A stretch of 64,000 nucleotides of DNA from Patellaria atrata CBS 101060 (GCA_010093705.1 MU006109.1:124001-188000), one strand, 5' to 3'. Positions 35,699 to 47,824 are shown, counted from the first letter of the stretch. Numbers and translations: made by a program. The notes: generated from the letters alone by a model not told the origin.

Positions 35699-36323
35699 TA
35701 GAAGTAGAATCTGACTAAATGAATTCAAACAGTTGCAGTCACGCCGTCCGCGTTTTCCACTATAGCAGATGGGGATTTTGCAAATAAGGCGGTAACTCCA
35801 GTCATATATCTCTGCTTCTTTCGCGGGATTCTTGTAGTTAGACAACTGCTGATGTTCGTTATCAACAGTGCTAGTCTAGGAACCTATATATGGTTAGGAT
35901 GGATGATTAAATACATACTTAGTTAAGGCAATGAGGTGAGAGGAGAATGATCAAGGAGGAAACTTAAGTGTAGGGTTGTGCTGTATTTTAAAGCCTCGAC
36001 CAATTGCACGATTAAGCAGTATGCTAAACAGGCGGTGCCAGTTGGCCATATTGCAGTAGAACGGCCAGTCGGGAGGTATGATTAGTTCGGGTGGCCTCAG
36101 AAACAGGGCCATACGTTGTAGTACAATATAGTGAATCCTCACAATAACATTACTGTATATCTTTTGCTGTTTCCACTTTCTCCTTCGCCTGGGTAAGATA
36201 TTCCAACTTTTACACGCATATGTAAGATTCTCTCAAAATGCGCCTTGCAATATTATACCAAGAACTCAATTATTGATTTTCCTCTTTACAAATACCAAGG
36301 CACCACACACCTACGAGGTTTTA

Positions 36324-36865
36324 TCAGAGGTATTCATTTCCCTTCATCCAACCCAATTGCTTCCACATATGCAGCTTATCCCACTCCTTAATCCATCCCT
36401 TAATCTTGCCATCCTCAACCTCAAAGATCCCCGACGCATGCCAACTCGCCTTCTTCCCTGTCGAAGGGATTCCATTATGTGGATCTCCACAATGACTTCC
36501 CTCAGCACTATATCTCAACGCAACATGCCCACCCTTCGCAAAGACAACATCATATGACACGATACGTAGGTCTTTTAAGGAAGCCATAACCTTGGCATGG
36601 GAGTCCGCGTAGTCCTGGGGTGATTTGGAGTCGGGGAATGTGGTTGGGGCGATGAAGTATGCGTCCTCGTGACACAAGTGTGTAACAGTTTCCCGCCCTT
36701 TGTTATGGATGGGAGAGTAGGCGAGGCGCATGTATTCCTTTACCACTTGGATGTTCCTCTGGGAATCTTAGACGAAACGCGGTGTGATTGTCAGCGGGCT
36801 CGACTCACAAGTTCTTCCTCCGTCTGCTCAGTCATCATCTTCGTAGGAGGGTATTCAGGGAGCAT
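36324..36865 (-). CDS. SnoaL-like / NTF2-fold protein (two exons, 163 aa)
   Basis: Exon 1 (36809-36865) encodes MLPEYPPTKMMTEQTEEEL; a 50-base GT-AG intron (36759-36808) joins to RNIQVVKEYMRLAYSP. Total 492 bases. The rest follows the SnoaL-like plan: an N-terminal helix, THLCHEDAYFIAPTTFPD, QDYADSHAKVMASL, a conserved YDVVFAKGGHVALRYSAEGSH, and a C-terminal sheet IFEVEDGKIKGWIKEWDKLHMWKQLGW. Family members are polyketide cyclases or ester cyclases but many fungal ones have no assigned reaction. No signal peptide. It faces away from the GFA gene at 37545. Confidence 0.8.
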
Positions 36866-37544
36866 GATGATGGTTCACAGTTTCTACGCTGTACAAGCAG
36901 TTCAGATCAGTCACCTCTAATACATGAAGAAAGAGCCAAGGCTATATAGTCATTCGGAAATTCTGCGAATATTTACGTGTTGCTAAAGTTGATGTCATTC
37001 ATGTGTCATTCGCGGAGGTTAAAACTAATCGAGTTGATCTGCTCTAGGGTGTAGCCAAAATTGAAGCTGTCGATAACAGATCCATGTGGAGTATGAAGCT
37101 TATAGAGGCCGCATACCCGGGATCAACGAGATATGTAGGAATTGATCAGTTTACCATGCGATGGAGAAGGTCTCCAAGCTTTCTAGTCACTTGTCGGGAA
37201 GTCGAAATAAAATGCGCGTGTGGTCTCTCCTGGTGCCCGAAGTGATCGTATTTTCGGGTTGTCGTAGGACGTACTTGGTATTTCTCCGCACTACACATCA
37301 CAAAAGAACGACTCTCCCATCAATTAACATGCTGTACATTAGTAATATGCCCTTGAAACCAGAATCAATGACACGGTAAGGATTGCGAACTATTCTATAA
37401 AAGCATGTGTATCCACCACTTTCTTTCTTTTCAGAGCAACTACCTGCTTCCATCTGTTACTTCAGAACATGCTTTCTAGCCGTCGTTCTTCCGTCTAGCT
37501 TTTGCAAATTTTACTCAACTAAGCCAAAGGACCCTACTCACGGA
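36866..37544. promoter_or_regulatory. Divergent promoter region, SnoaL-like / GFA genes
   Basis: The two ATGs lie 679 bases apart, back to back. A frame at 37161-37379 is not supported. A frame upstream of 37545 runs on to 37407 without an ATG. Confidence 0.5.
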
Positions 37545-38190
37545 ATGAGTAAAGAGCCGTCCTCGGATATGGTGAGAAAAGGAAGTTGTGTCTGTGGAGA
37601 TATCAGCCTCGAAGTCCGTGGTGAACCTGTCAGGGTCGCTGCTTGCTATTGCGATCACTGTAGGGTTAATTCAGGAGGATTTGCCCAACTTGTAAGTTTG
37701 ATCTCTTAGTCTTTAGGGATGGTTGTTTCGTAAGAATTAAAACTTCTTCCCTCTGAAAGGGCTTATGGCCGAGTGATACCAACCCACCATCCCATATTCC
37801 ACAAATTTAACATTATTTTCCATCGCTCTCTCACCACATTTCAGGGTGCCCGTTTCCCCTCCTCCGCACTCATAGTCCACGACCCTAATTCTCTGCTAAA
37901 CTCTTACACATTCACCGACACCTCTAGCGGGAACCCGAAGCAGAAGTACTTTTGCCGAACATGTGGTAGCAATCTCTATGCCGCCGTCAATGTCCCTGAT
38001 GGTGAAGGTATTGTTAGCGTTCGGGTGCCCATTTTGGATCCGAAGTATTCACTCCTTCTCTCTTGGTATTTATCAAGAGCTGATTTTGTACGCTAGGTTT
38101 GAGGATAAGGGACTGCACCCTAAGATCGAGGGGTTCCCACAAAATAAGCCTAGATTCTTAGAGGACCTAGAGAAGCAGAGTCAACTATAG
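37545..38190 (+). CDS. GFA/CENP-V domain zinc protein, 3' end disturbed
   Basis: Glutathione-dependent formaldehyde-activating-enzyme fold. Exon 1 (37545-37691) starts MSKEPSSDM and carries the zinc ligands SCVCGDI and CYCDHCRVN. A 153-base GT-AG intron (37692-37844) joins in phase 0 to GARFPSSALIV. The second zinc site is FCRTCGSNLY, then VSVRVPILD. This frame stops at 38094-38096. However, the family's usual C-terminal part continues in the next frame as ELILYARFEDKGLHPKIEG, ending at 38190. So either a small intron or a recent one-base-type frame change lies near 38035-38080. Most family members have no known substrate. The CDS end in the first frame is 38096. Confidence 0.7.
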
Positions 38191-39075
38191 ACTGTACCTC
38201 GTACGTTGAGGTTGGGAAATTCCTTTTCTTTGTGTGTTGATGAAACTTTGTGTACTGGTCGTGGTGCGGGTAGCTGCCAGAAGTTTAACGGATAGTACCG
38301 GTGCGCGACTGGAGCTGTACTGATTTCCCAACAAAGTAGAGCAAGAGACAGAACTTCATGTATGGTCTCGAGAGGAGTATCCTAACATGAAGTTTCTTCT
38401 GGGTGTTACCTGAAAAGTCATCTTACTCCGGTATCATTTAGCTGTCACCCTGGTACTGAACTGTACTTGGTCTCGCGCGCCGGAGTGCTGTTTAGCTTTC
38501 CATCAGTCAAATTATACAAACAAATCCATGGATCCGATTTTGCTGCTCTGTCCCCCCATACAGTCAAGTGCAACCATACCTATAGTCGTTCAGTCAAAAT
38601 TAGAAGGGAACTGGCTTTCGAAGTATGGTACCCATACTAACCTTCCTTGTCCTTTCCATCGTGTTTTCGACTGCAGGCACGGTCAAAACATCAATGCCCT
38701 TCCACCACTATAAATTCCTCTCTGGACTCATTCTTTTTCTCTCTAACAACAAAGACCTGCAACTCTCTCCGTTCACTCAATTCAAACAGCACATCAACAA
38801 TACAAAAGAACTTGTACGAAGCTTAAAGTCACCCTTCGTACATACTATCACCTCCATCTCTACGCACCAAGAACTTTGACCGACCCCGTCTCTCCAGCTC
38901 AAACTCATCGTCCGGTCCGTACACCAACCGGTCAACACATTTCCACGGGTAAAAGCCCAAGGTCAGAGGAATACAATTTCCCCACCTCGCTGGTCTCAAG
39001 GTCAAAGGGCATACCGCCCAATCACTCCTCGCACCTCACTGCTGTACTGTACTACACACCACCACCACCACCACC
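38191..39075. other. Intergenic stretch, GC-richer near its end
   Basis: About 0.9 kb. Ends in a run of CAC/ACC triplets at about 39057-39075, just ahead of the next ATG. Nothing coding is supported. Confidence 0.5.
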
Positions 39076-39558
39076 ATGTACAGCTCCAACAGCACCTCAT
39101 TCCCCACCGCCTCCAACACCAACGACAGCTCGCACACGTTGTCCCTCACCCCCTTTCCACCTCCTGCACGAGCGTCATCCCCCATACCGAAGTCATCTGA
39201 ACAGCCCCAGGGATCAAGGAAGTGCAAGGCGGACTCCACGGCCCCTAAGACCGCGAGAACCGAGTCGTCTCTGACGCTGGCGAGTCCGCTGTCCCCGTCG
39301 GCCACACCCGCTCCGTCGCCGCACCAGACCTTCCCCTTGCTTGAACTGTACGCGAGGGTTTGCAAGTGGCTGGAAGACGTGGAATGGGACGGTAACTCGG
39401 CCTGTTCGGGTGAGGAGACGGAGGAAGAGCACACTGAGGGGGTTGAGGAGGAATGGGGGTCGAGTGCTGAGGGAGGTACAGAAGATAAGGAGACGAAAGG
39501 AGAGGAGGAGAAGGTTATCTGGACGGGGAGGCGAGGGGGGAGGAATTTGAGGTTTTGA
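39076..39558 (+). CDS. Hypothetical low-complexity protein (160 aa)
   Basis: Single open frame starting MYSSNSTSFPTASN. The N-terminal 100 residues are Ser/Thr/Pro-rich, a short hydrophobic helix follows (QTFPLLELYARVCKWLEDVEWD), and the tail is highly acidic (SGEETEEEHTEGVEEEWG). The high GC and biased composition also open frames on the other strand, so the reading frame could be accidental. A CAC repeat lies directly before the ATG. No relative is recognised. The W-D-E-rich helix is the only part that looks constrained. Confidence 0.4.
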   Translation: MYSSNSTSFPTASNTNDSSHTLSLTPFPPPARASSPIPKSSEQPQGSRKCKADSTAPKTARTESSLTLASPLSPSATPAPSPHQTFPLLELYARVCKWLEDVEWDGNSACSGEETEEEHTEGVEEEWGSSAEGGTEDKETKGEEEKVIWTGRRGGRNLRF

Positions 39559-39845
39559 AAGCGGCTTGGTTTGGCGCGGGTTCGGTAGGGAGATTTAATG
39601 TGCGGTTATGATACCCCTTTAATTTGTCGGTTTCGGGATTCGTTCGTATTGTAGGACATGTGTTTTTTTTGTACGGCGTTTGTTCGAGGTTTTTTGTACA
39701 CTGCACGGTCGTTGTCAGTCACTAGTGGCGGAACGGCAAGCGGATTGTATCGTTGCGGAAAGTTAGGGCGAGGTTACGCTCCTGTATTATTATTTTTTAC
39801 GGATAGATTTTAGCTCGCAAGAAAGAGGTGTAAAATATTCTGTTT

Positions 39846-42664
39846 CTATTTATCATCTTGTCCATAAAATCTGTACTTCACGTCTCCGGTCAACCCTTGA
39901 GCGGTGACCCTCTGTTCATCGTCCGGGGCGACATCCAAACAGTTATCGCTCCATTGTACTCCGTCATTCAAGAACACAAGTCCTTTTACCGGTTTCTCCG
40001 TACGGATCATCAATTCTTCCCCAGTTTGAATGACCTGGAGTCCGCGGTGAGGAAAGGTTATATGTTTAAGGGGTTGTGGCCAATCCATTTCACGAGCAAT
40101 CAGTCGACCGTCTTCATCGACCAAGCGTGCTGCTAATACAGTTGGGGAGTCTTCAGGACATTCAAATACGCAGACTTCGGTCGTACCAGTAGGCTTCGCT
40201 TCGACTTGTTCCATCTTGAAATACCTTACCCTTTTCCCCGTAGCGATATCAATATATCTCACTTCAATTGTGCATACTCTCTTTTTTGTTGTCGCATTAG
40301 CAATCCAAACGGCAAAACTAGACCTCCTAAGTGGATAGACGTGAGGGGAAGAATGATTGTTCACCCCTTTCAATCCAGCATCCGACTTGGAATTGCAGAG
40401 TGCCTCATGAATGTCGTTCCACTTGGGCTTGTCGATGCGTGTTCGGACAATACCAATAGCTAGGGGAGTCAGTGCGCGTGCGATGGTGTAATATGCTGGT
40501 TTCGGGCGCTGGAAGTGGTCAATTATCGCCCAGCTTGTCACGGGCCAGGAGTCGTTTGTCTACTCATATAGTCAGTCAGTCTCAGTACAGCCCGACAAGT
40601 TGCTAGGCCTGGGGCTGAGGCAACCTGAAAGGTGCTAATGAAGGTAGATGGAAAACGTACCTGCCAGACTAGTGCACCTCCGCACTCCCTTCCCTCGAAT
40701 GCTCTCCGCCATCCTCGGAACGCCCAGCCCATGGCCTCACTCTGAAGCAACTGTGTCAGATAAATGAAAGACTCCAAATCGAAGGATGAGAACCGAAATT
40801 GCTCGCTGATAGTAGTGAAGACTCTCTTCTCTTGTGAGGTCGCTCGACAATGGAATTCCATTTCTTGGCTCTGCGGGTGAAAATCTTTGGAATCACCGAA
40901 GAAGGTTTTGACGGTCTCTATATGTGGACAAGAGAGCATACCAAACTCCGAGACGAATCTGCCTACGAGGTCTGGATATCTTTGATAGGGTACTAGAAGC
41001 CCACTAGATACATTCCAGACGTGAATATCGCCAACAGTTCGGTCAGTATTGTTGTCCTCACCGCCCCAAGGAGACCCAGGCCAGTAAATGAGGCCAGGAG
41101 CATATCTTTTCACCAGATTGGGTAAGAGTTTCTCATATATGTAACGCGCTGGAAATGTCGATGACAACCAGGTATCCTCTGGACTAGTCATATCATGGTG
41201 TACTTGCTCTTATTAGCGTATGATATGACGGAAGAGAGACGGTTTCTCCTACAGGCTTCGCTGGCAACTTGATAATCCTCGTTGTTCCCCGCCATGATAG
41301 CAAGAGAAGGGTGCCATTTCAGTCTGTTTATATTTGCTATAGCTTCATTGGACACGCTGTCCAGGAGCGAGCTAGCCCCAGAATACTGCCCACACGCAAA
41401 GAGAAAGTCTTGCCACACTAGTACGCCCCTTTTATCACATTGCTCATAGAACGCATCATCTTCATAAATGCCGCCACCCCAGACCCGAAGCATACTTTGG
41501 TTCCCGCGTACGACCAGGTCAATCCAGGATTCATAACGAGTCGGTGTCATGCGTGGAAGAAAATTATCACCCGGAATCCAGTTGCTCCCGCCCATGAAGA
41601 TGGGTATCTCATTACAGGTGAAATAGAACGTGTTGCCCTCATCGAACTTAAATTTTGAGCCTTTAGGGATCGGAGTTTGGATCAGCTCAATCCTGCGAAA
41701 ACCTATACGCTTCGTAACCGTATCCTGAATAGTATCATCGACCGTCGAGGTTACCGTGACTGTCATAGGCCATAGTGGCTGATTCCCATGGGTGTGTGGG
41801 TACCAAAGCTCAGGGTTGGAGATTTTCGTGATTTGCAATAAAAGAACATTTGAGTGTACAGTTATCAAGCCGATCTCCTCACCCTTGGGAGTTATAATAC
41901 TTACTACAACTTTTCTGTCTTTGGTATCCCCCGCTAGCTCAACTTCAAACTTAATAGTCGCTGTTCTGAAATCCTTGCTAAGCTCATAGTGGATGTCGAA
42001 ACGTGCTATCCTAGTGTTGTACTGTTCTAACGAAATTGGTTTCCATGGCCCACATGTTACCAAGGAGGGACCCCAGTCCCACCCATAATGGTATTGCGCT
42101 TTCCTTGTATAAATTCGAGAGGAATGGCCGTTCCAACAGATCATTTTGCCAGACTTTTTCTCCATTTCCTTGCCGACGCGAATTGCTGACATAAATTGGA
42201 TCTCTAAATGATTCATTGGCTTCAGAATATGTGCGATCGGTACACGGTATGGTATGAACATGTTTTCAGACCTATTAAGCATGGATGAGATCACTCCCGC
42301 GTCGCTGCATTATTGCGAACTAACTTAAGAATCTCAATGCCGTTCAACTTCACCACGGCATAGGTATCCAGGCCCTCGAATACCAGATCGGCATACTGGC
42401 CATCTTGTGGCGTGCCTGGAAACTCGCAAGAGTATATCCAGTCCTTATCGTGGACCCATTGGACATCCTTCTCATTCATTCCAACGAAGGGGTCCGGAAT
42501 TCGACCTGCAGCCAGCAGATCCAGATGAATACTTCGAACATCAGCAAGTGTTCCACGATTCAACTACTTTGCTTTTACTTTGTAGGGATTGTGGTGTCCA
42601 CCCATTGGTGAGAGTTCATTTCACCCCATTTAAATTGTTTGAGCTCGGTTCTTCGAAGCGCCAT
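39846..42664 (-). CDS. mndB: Beta-mannosidase, GH2, MndB type (five exons, 855 aa)
   Basis: Hydrolyses beta-1,4-mannosyl units of manno-oligosaccharides. Exons 42579-42664, 42325-42531, 41253-42271, 40661-41202 and 39846-40559 sum to 2568 bases; introns are 47, 53, 50 and 101 bases, all GT-AG. The N-terminal jelly roll includes VHLDLLAAGRIPDPFVG-like IHLDLLAAGRIPDPF, DVQWVHDKDWIY, and RKAQYHYGWDWGP. The catalytic domain has GGSNWIPGD, MLRVWGGGIYEDDAFY, the acid/base glutamate in AGNNEDYQ and the nucleophile glutamate in FVSEFGM. The C-terminal exon has typical GH2 sandwich domains. No signal peptide, so the enzyme is probably intracellular, as in MndB rather than MndA. The ORF broken into several open pieces is explained entirely by the introns. 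Confidence 0.93.
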
Positions 42665-43151
42665 TACGATAATCTTCTAGCCAGAGTACATATAAAGATA
42701 AGGTAGGGATCCAGACATGCTCAATGACCCCCTTGGGCGTTCGTATATATATGCGTCTGACGAGTTAGGGGTGCATTTGGTCTTCCGTAGTACCAAAATT
42801 TCCCAGTTATCCATTTGAGGGCACAACACGCGATAATGTTCGTTAATACTATTCGAGATGAAGTCGAGATAGTGCTTCAACAGTACATTTGAAATGCAGC
42901 TCAGGGGAAGGGGTTAGGTTGTACTTCACTCGTATTGTACAGGTACGGTGAAGAACGTGATCGCGTGAAGGTAACCCTTGTAAGTTACGTTAGGTGGGCG
43001 CTATGACCCCTTAGTTCACTTACCTTATCCTCGAGTATAAATAAACAACCTAACATCGATTCCGTCAATAACTTTCATTTGTGCTGTACAGAGTATCCAA
43101 TCTAACATCCTCAATCAACAGCCTACTTGCCTTCGCTTGGATATCATCAAC
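42665..43151. promoter_or_regulatory. Divergent promoter region, beta-mannosidase / orphan domain gene
   Basis: About 490 bases between back-to-back start codons. A minus-strand frame at 42677-42880 has no known domain. TATAAATA-like sequence lies near 43036. Confidence 0.5.
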
Positions 43152-43614
43152 ATGGCAGAGCTTGCAGAGCTCCAAGAGAAAATACGACGACTCGAAGCAC
43201 GGTTACAGAGAAAACGGGAAAAGACCCGGAAGACAACCTTATATCAGTTTGTCGATATTTGCCATACGTTTCTACATTTAGGACTCCGTGTTCTAGAAAT
43301 CGGTAACTCAATACCAGGCATGCCATCCAACGTCAAAGGTAAATTTCGCCCACATAATATCAAGTATAGGCATTCCTTCCCACGATAAACAGAAGGTTGT
43401 TTGGAACGCCGCACTGGAATCAGATTCTGTACAGAAGCGTCGTTTTACAGATCGCCATATAATCGAAGAGACTGGGAGGCGAATCTCGGAACTCACCATG
43501 AGTTCAGGGTTGGATCTACACAATTTCCTCCAGAATGCGGTCATGTACAACGTGCAGCAAATTATCGAGGAATTCCACAGTGAGGATGATTTACGAAACA
43601 AATTGCTACCATAA
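43152..43614 (+). CDS. Orphan copy of a fungal kinase-associated helical domain (two exons, 131 aa)
   Basis: Exon 1 (43152-43302) starts MAELAELQEKIRRLEARL, a short coiled coil rich in Arg/Lys. It is followed by TLYQFVDICHTFLHLGLRVLEIG. A 67-base GT-AG intron (43303-43369) joins to IPSHDKQKVVWNAAL, then RRFTDRHIIEETGRRISEL, HNFLQNAVMYNVQQIIEEFHSEDDL and a stop; sum 396 bases. The order (L-x-x-F/Y-L-x-x-C-H, then a W in a short helix, a GRR-like helix and a final I-I-x-x-L) matches a helical region found N-terminal to protein kinases in many Helotiales and related fungi. The usual middle (W-D-D-F-P) is missing here and there is no kinase domain. A shorter 31-base intron in phase is an alternative. 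Function unknown. Confidence 0.6.
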
Positions 43615-44266
43615 GTGTTTACTCTAACATAGACTCTTCTGCATCCAGCTGATAGTCATATCGCGAGGCCTCCATAGGGTTGCACTGTACACCATTGGCT
43701 GTGGACTCCAGCTGTACGGGATGCGATAAGGCGTGGAATCAGAACAGTATTGTGTATTGCCGTACTGTCGACGTGAGGTTTGCAAAGATATGTATCGGAG
43801 CATGGTCAGTTTTAATATTCTTAAGATGCCGCACTGCAGTCAGTCGTGGGCATCGGCCAGAACTAGACAAGCTGTACAAACCTCGGAAATGATTTCAACA
43901 ACAATACTGCCTGAAACGATGCCCCTAAATTAGATGTCTAGGTAAACTAGGGTAGAACCTTATCAAGTTCATTTCACGTCTTCTTGACAGAAGAATGTAT
44001 GCACCATGGATCTACTTTGCCTAACCGTCACTTGCTTTTCAATCTTACATAACATAAATTTCTCATTCCACACCTTTGGACACAAAATGCCCCCAGAGAC
44101 GCCAAAAATGCCCACCTCAATCCCGCGCCGGGTAAATCTACATTCAAACGACAGAGCTCGAAAGAAGAGGGGAGTGATCGAGAAATGTACAGTGTAAGAA
44201 GAGAGATGTGCAAGTTACAAGTTAAGCAGTCTTCTGTAGGTTTTGAATTTAGCTGTATCATCCAGT
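43615..44266. other. Intergenic stretch between convergent genes
   Basis: About 650 bases, including a CTGTAC-rich portion at about 43680-43720. No coding signal. Confidence 0.5.
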
Positions 44267-45824
44267 TTATTCGAGAATTCTGGTGATGAGGCCAGTTGCC
44301 ACGGTACGACCCCCCTCACGGACGTTGAATCGTTGACCCTGTTCAATGGCGAGCGGGTGCATGATCTCGACAGTCATTTCGATGTTGTCGCCCGGCATAG
44401 CCATCTTGGAGGAGTCGACGCCCTCGGGCCAGTTAAGGGTTGCGGATTCGTCTAGTCTGGTCAGCTCGAGTTCACCAATTTCTAACCACAATTCTGTAGC
44501 CAGGGTGACATACCCGCAGTTCTAATAAACAGTTGTGGCCTATAGTTTCCATGGAATCCAGTATGACGACCACCTTCTTCCTTGGAGAGGACATACATGG
44601 ACGCGAGGAACTTCCTGTGAGCAGTAACGGAGCCGGGTTTGGCGATAACCATTCCACGCTTGATATCATCGCGCTTGACTCCACGGAGGAGCAGGCCAGA
44701 GTTATCTCCAGCGCGGGACTCATCGCAGGATTTCTTGAAGGTCTCGATATCTGTGACTTTGGTCTTGATGGGTGCGGCAACCTTGCCGACAATCTCCACT
44801 TCGGAATCCTTCTTTAGGACACCGCGCTCTACACGACCGGAGGCGACGGTACCACGACCCGAGATAGAGAACACGTCTTCGACAGAGAGAAGGAAAGGTT
44901 TATCGAGGCTGCGCTCGGGGGTGGGGATCCATTCGTCTACCGCGGCGAGTAGCTCATCGACTTTCTGTTCGCCAATCTCTGGTTGTTTCCCTTCCAGTGC
45001 GCAGAGAGCTGAGCCCATAACAATGGGAGTCTCATCACCTTCAAAGCCGTACGATGAGAGAAGCTCGCGCATTTCCATCTCTACGAGTTCCAACATCTCT
45101 TTGTCGTCGATGGTGTCCACTTTGTTAACAAAAACGACAATCTTTTGTACGCCGACTTGTCGAGCAAGTAGAAGATGCTCTCTTGTCTGAGGCCTACGAA
45201 CAGTTAGCCCAATGATCTTATGCCGTTATGAAGGAAGATCGTACATTTGCCCATCTGAAGCCGCCACTACGATAACCGCACCGTCCATGCTAGCCGCGCC
45301 CGTAATCATGTTCTTGATATAATCGGCGTGACCGGGGCAGTCAACGTGGGAGTAATGGCGGTTGTCTGTGGAGTATTCGACGTGGGCGGTGGCAATGGTA
45401 ATACCACGCTTTCGCTCTTCAGGTGCTTTGTCAATGTTGTTATAATCGAGAAACGTCGCCAATCCCTTCTCTGCTTGTCTCTTGGTGATGGCTGCGGTCA
45501 ATGTGGTCTATTATCCTCAATTAGAACCCTCTCTTTCATATCAATAACAATGAATGTACCTTTCCGTGATCGACGTGCCCAATGGTTCCTATTACGAACA
45601 TTAGCTGTGTCTTTAATAGAATAGTCATTTGATTGAGAGATGCAGTACATACCAATATTTACATGGGGCTTAGTACGCTCGAATACTTGAGCATAATGTC
45701 TAACAGCTCCAACATATTGAGCTCCCCCCTTCGACCCCAAGCCATATTGAATTGGGTTGAAGGCACTCTGGCGCCGTATCGCATAGTGACTGGTGCGTAA
45801 TAAAGTCTGAACGAAAGCAGACAT
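44267..45824 (-). CDS. tuf1: Mitochondrial elongation factor Tu (five exons, 442 aa)
   Basis: GTPase that delivers aminoacyl-tRNA to mitoribosomes. Exons 45653-45824, 45560-45588, 45245-45507, 44514-45193 and 44267-44451 sum to 1329 bases; introns are 64, 52, 51 and 62 bases, all GT-AG. The start [19 protein letters not shown] is a mitochondrial presequence. Motifs are the P-loop GHVDHGK (split [15 protein letters not shown] by an intron), the switch I region [24 protein letters not shown], and the domain II/III blocks [14 protein letters not shown] and [13 protein letters not shown]. The C-terminal end is [18 protein letters not shown]. The second exon is only 29 bases. It faces away from the hydrolase gene at 46270. 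Confidence 0.97.
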
Positions 45825-46269
45825 CTTCAAATATGACACACAAACACCTAGAATTAAAGAAAATATAAAGAAGGACAATTGGGGATGCAATGATTGATGA
45901 TGGGATGTGATCAAGGTCGATGATTTCTCTCTCGCCAGTCCGAAAGATTACTTAGCGCGAAATTCTGCATGGTCAGTGCGTAGGGAGAACAAAGCTTCTA
46001 TGAGCCGGCGGAGTTCAATTTCCACTACGTATTTTGCTATTTCGTAGATATATCTTCAATTCTATTCCTCTTCTCAATTGATCAATTAGACCCAAAATTA
46101 TCTTCTCGTCTGATCAGTTGCTAAACCAACTCGTAACAATATCAAATGAGCTGTTGAAGACCTTAGCAACATCCCCAGCCCGCATACCCGAGGCTCGGCT
46201 TAGGCTGTCGAGCTTCCCATCATCATATAGAGCTCCCCTTGGTCCCCTCATATCGAACAGCAAGCCTTG
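45825..46269. promoter_or_regulatory. Divergent promoter region, tuf1 / 3-hydroxyisobutyryl-CoA hydrolase
   Basis: The two ATGs are 445 bases apart, back to back; both products are mitochondrial. No open frame of note. Confidence 0.55.
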
Positions 46270-47824
46270 ATGTCGCTCAAGACTTGTTTCATCCGGGCAG
46301 CAGCACCAGCCAGATGGTGTAAGCGAACAGCAGCCGTAACGATGCCTCTCAAAGCTCGGATATCACCCTCAGCATTCAGCTCACAGCGAAATGTAAGTAG
46401 CGTCAAACTTGGACCTGCAGACGGAGATCTGACTAGTTATGCAGTATTCAATGGAGAAAGAAATCAGCGATCTTGTTAAGGAGCAACCCGGGGACGAACC
46501 AGATGATGTCCTATTCGATAAAACATATGGCGTGCGGACGATTGAATTGAATAGACCGAAGAAGTTGAACTCGCTAAATGGATCGATGGCGCGGAAAATC
46601 ATACCACGACTAAAAGAATGGGAAAAGTCACAACTCGCAAATGTTATAATAATGAAAGGTGTCGGGCGTGCCTTTTGCGCCGGTGGTGATGTAGCTGCGC
46701 TCGCGAACTGGAATCGGCAAGGGAAAGAAGGACAACAGAACTCGATAGATTACTTCGCCCTGGAATATAAGCTGGACCATCTCATTGCTACGTATACTAA
46801 ACCCTATGTGGCATTTATGGACGGGATTACGATGGGTGGAGGCGTCGGGTTGAGCGTACATGCTCCCTTCCGGATAGCTACCGAGAACACCGTATTCGCG
46901 ATGCCCGAGACAACTATCGGTTTCTTCCCTGACGTCGGGGCGAGTTTCTTCTTACCGAAGATGGACGGAGCGTTAGGGACATACCTAGCTCTTACCAGCG
47001 AGCAGCTCAAAGGTGTAGATGTCTTCTACCAGGGCATCGCAACCCACTACATCCACTCCTCCACTCTCCCGGACCTCGAATCCCGCCTCGCTGAACTCAC
47101 ATTTAAAGACTACATGACTGACACCGAGCGCTACAAACTCATCAACGCCACAATCGAAGAATTCGTCTCCGGTCTCCCCTCGCCTCGTCCCCACATCTCC
47201 GGCTCCCTTCGCCGCGCAGTCGACCACTGCTTCGCTCCCTCCGACATCTCTGAGATCCTCTCATCCCTCGCCCACGTTAAGGAGCACGAACCCGAACTCG
47301 CCGGGTGGGCGTCCAAAACCACCGAAACAATAAACACCAGGTCTCCGACTTCCGTGCTGGTAAGCTTGAGGCAGATGCAGTTGGGCCAGAGGTGGGATAT
47401 CGCCCAAACTTTCCAAAAGGAGTTGAACATCGCTGCACATTTCATGGCTCACCACGACTTCGTCGAAGGCGTAACCGCTCGCTTGATCGAACGAAAGAAA
47501 GAACGGCCGAACTGGCAGCCTAACTCCTTCGAGGATGCGACACCCGAGTCCATCGACGCGTTTTTCCAGCCCGCCGGCCAAACCCTAAGTCTACTGGAAA
47601 AGGGTGAAGGCGCAAGTTATAAGGATTATCCCCACGCATGGATTGGGCTACCGAGGGAGCGGGAGATCATGGGATTTGTTAACGAAGGCGGTAAGAATAG
47701 GGAGGAAGTTGTGGCGTACTTCTTGCAAAGTAAGGATGGGAAAATGGGGGTTAGGGAGAAGGTGGACGAGGTATTAGAACGGCTGGCGCAGGTGGATACT
47801 GATGGGACATTATCTGTGCCTTGA
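46270..47824 (+). CDS. ehd3: Mitochondrial 3-hydroxyisobutyryl-CoA hydrolase (two exons, 500 aa)
   Basis: Cleaves 3-hydroxyisobutyryl-CoA in valine degradation. Exon 1 (46270-46392) is an Arg/Ala-rich presequence (MSLKTCFIRAAAPARWCKRT). A 52-base intron (46393-46444) joins QRN to YSMEKEISDLV; total 1503 bases. The crotonase fold follows: RTIELNRPKKLNSLN, GVGRAFCAGGDVAALA, TKPYVAFMDGITMGGGVGLS and FAMPETTIGFFPDVGASFFL, with the conserved glutamate in PETTIGFFPD and the G-G-G-V-G-L oxyanion loop. The C-terminal region (HDFVEGVTARLIERK, NWQP) is typical of HIBCH and distinguishes it from enoyl-CoA hydratases. Yeast Ehd3 is the same family and also a mitoribosome-associated protein. Confidence 0.95.

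Larger units (their letters stand above)
34877..36323. other. Gene-free stretch with foldback structures
   Basis: About 1.4 kb between the decayed permease and the SnoaL-like gene. It contains two inverted-repeat pairs listed separately. An open frame at 35594-35845 (minus) partly overlaps one of them and has no known domain. Confidence 0.5.

Noticed and set aside
38876-39434. Second, minus-strand gene opposite the low-complexity protein
   Set aside because: GC-rich biased composition opens several frames; the plus-strand frame with an ATG and acidic tail is the only one kept, at low confidence.
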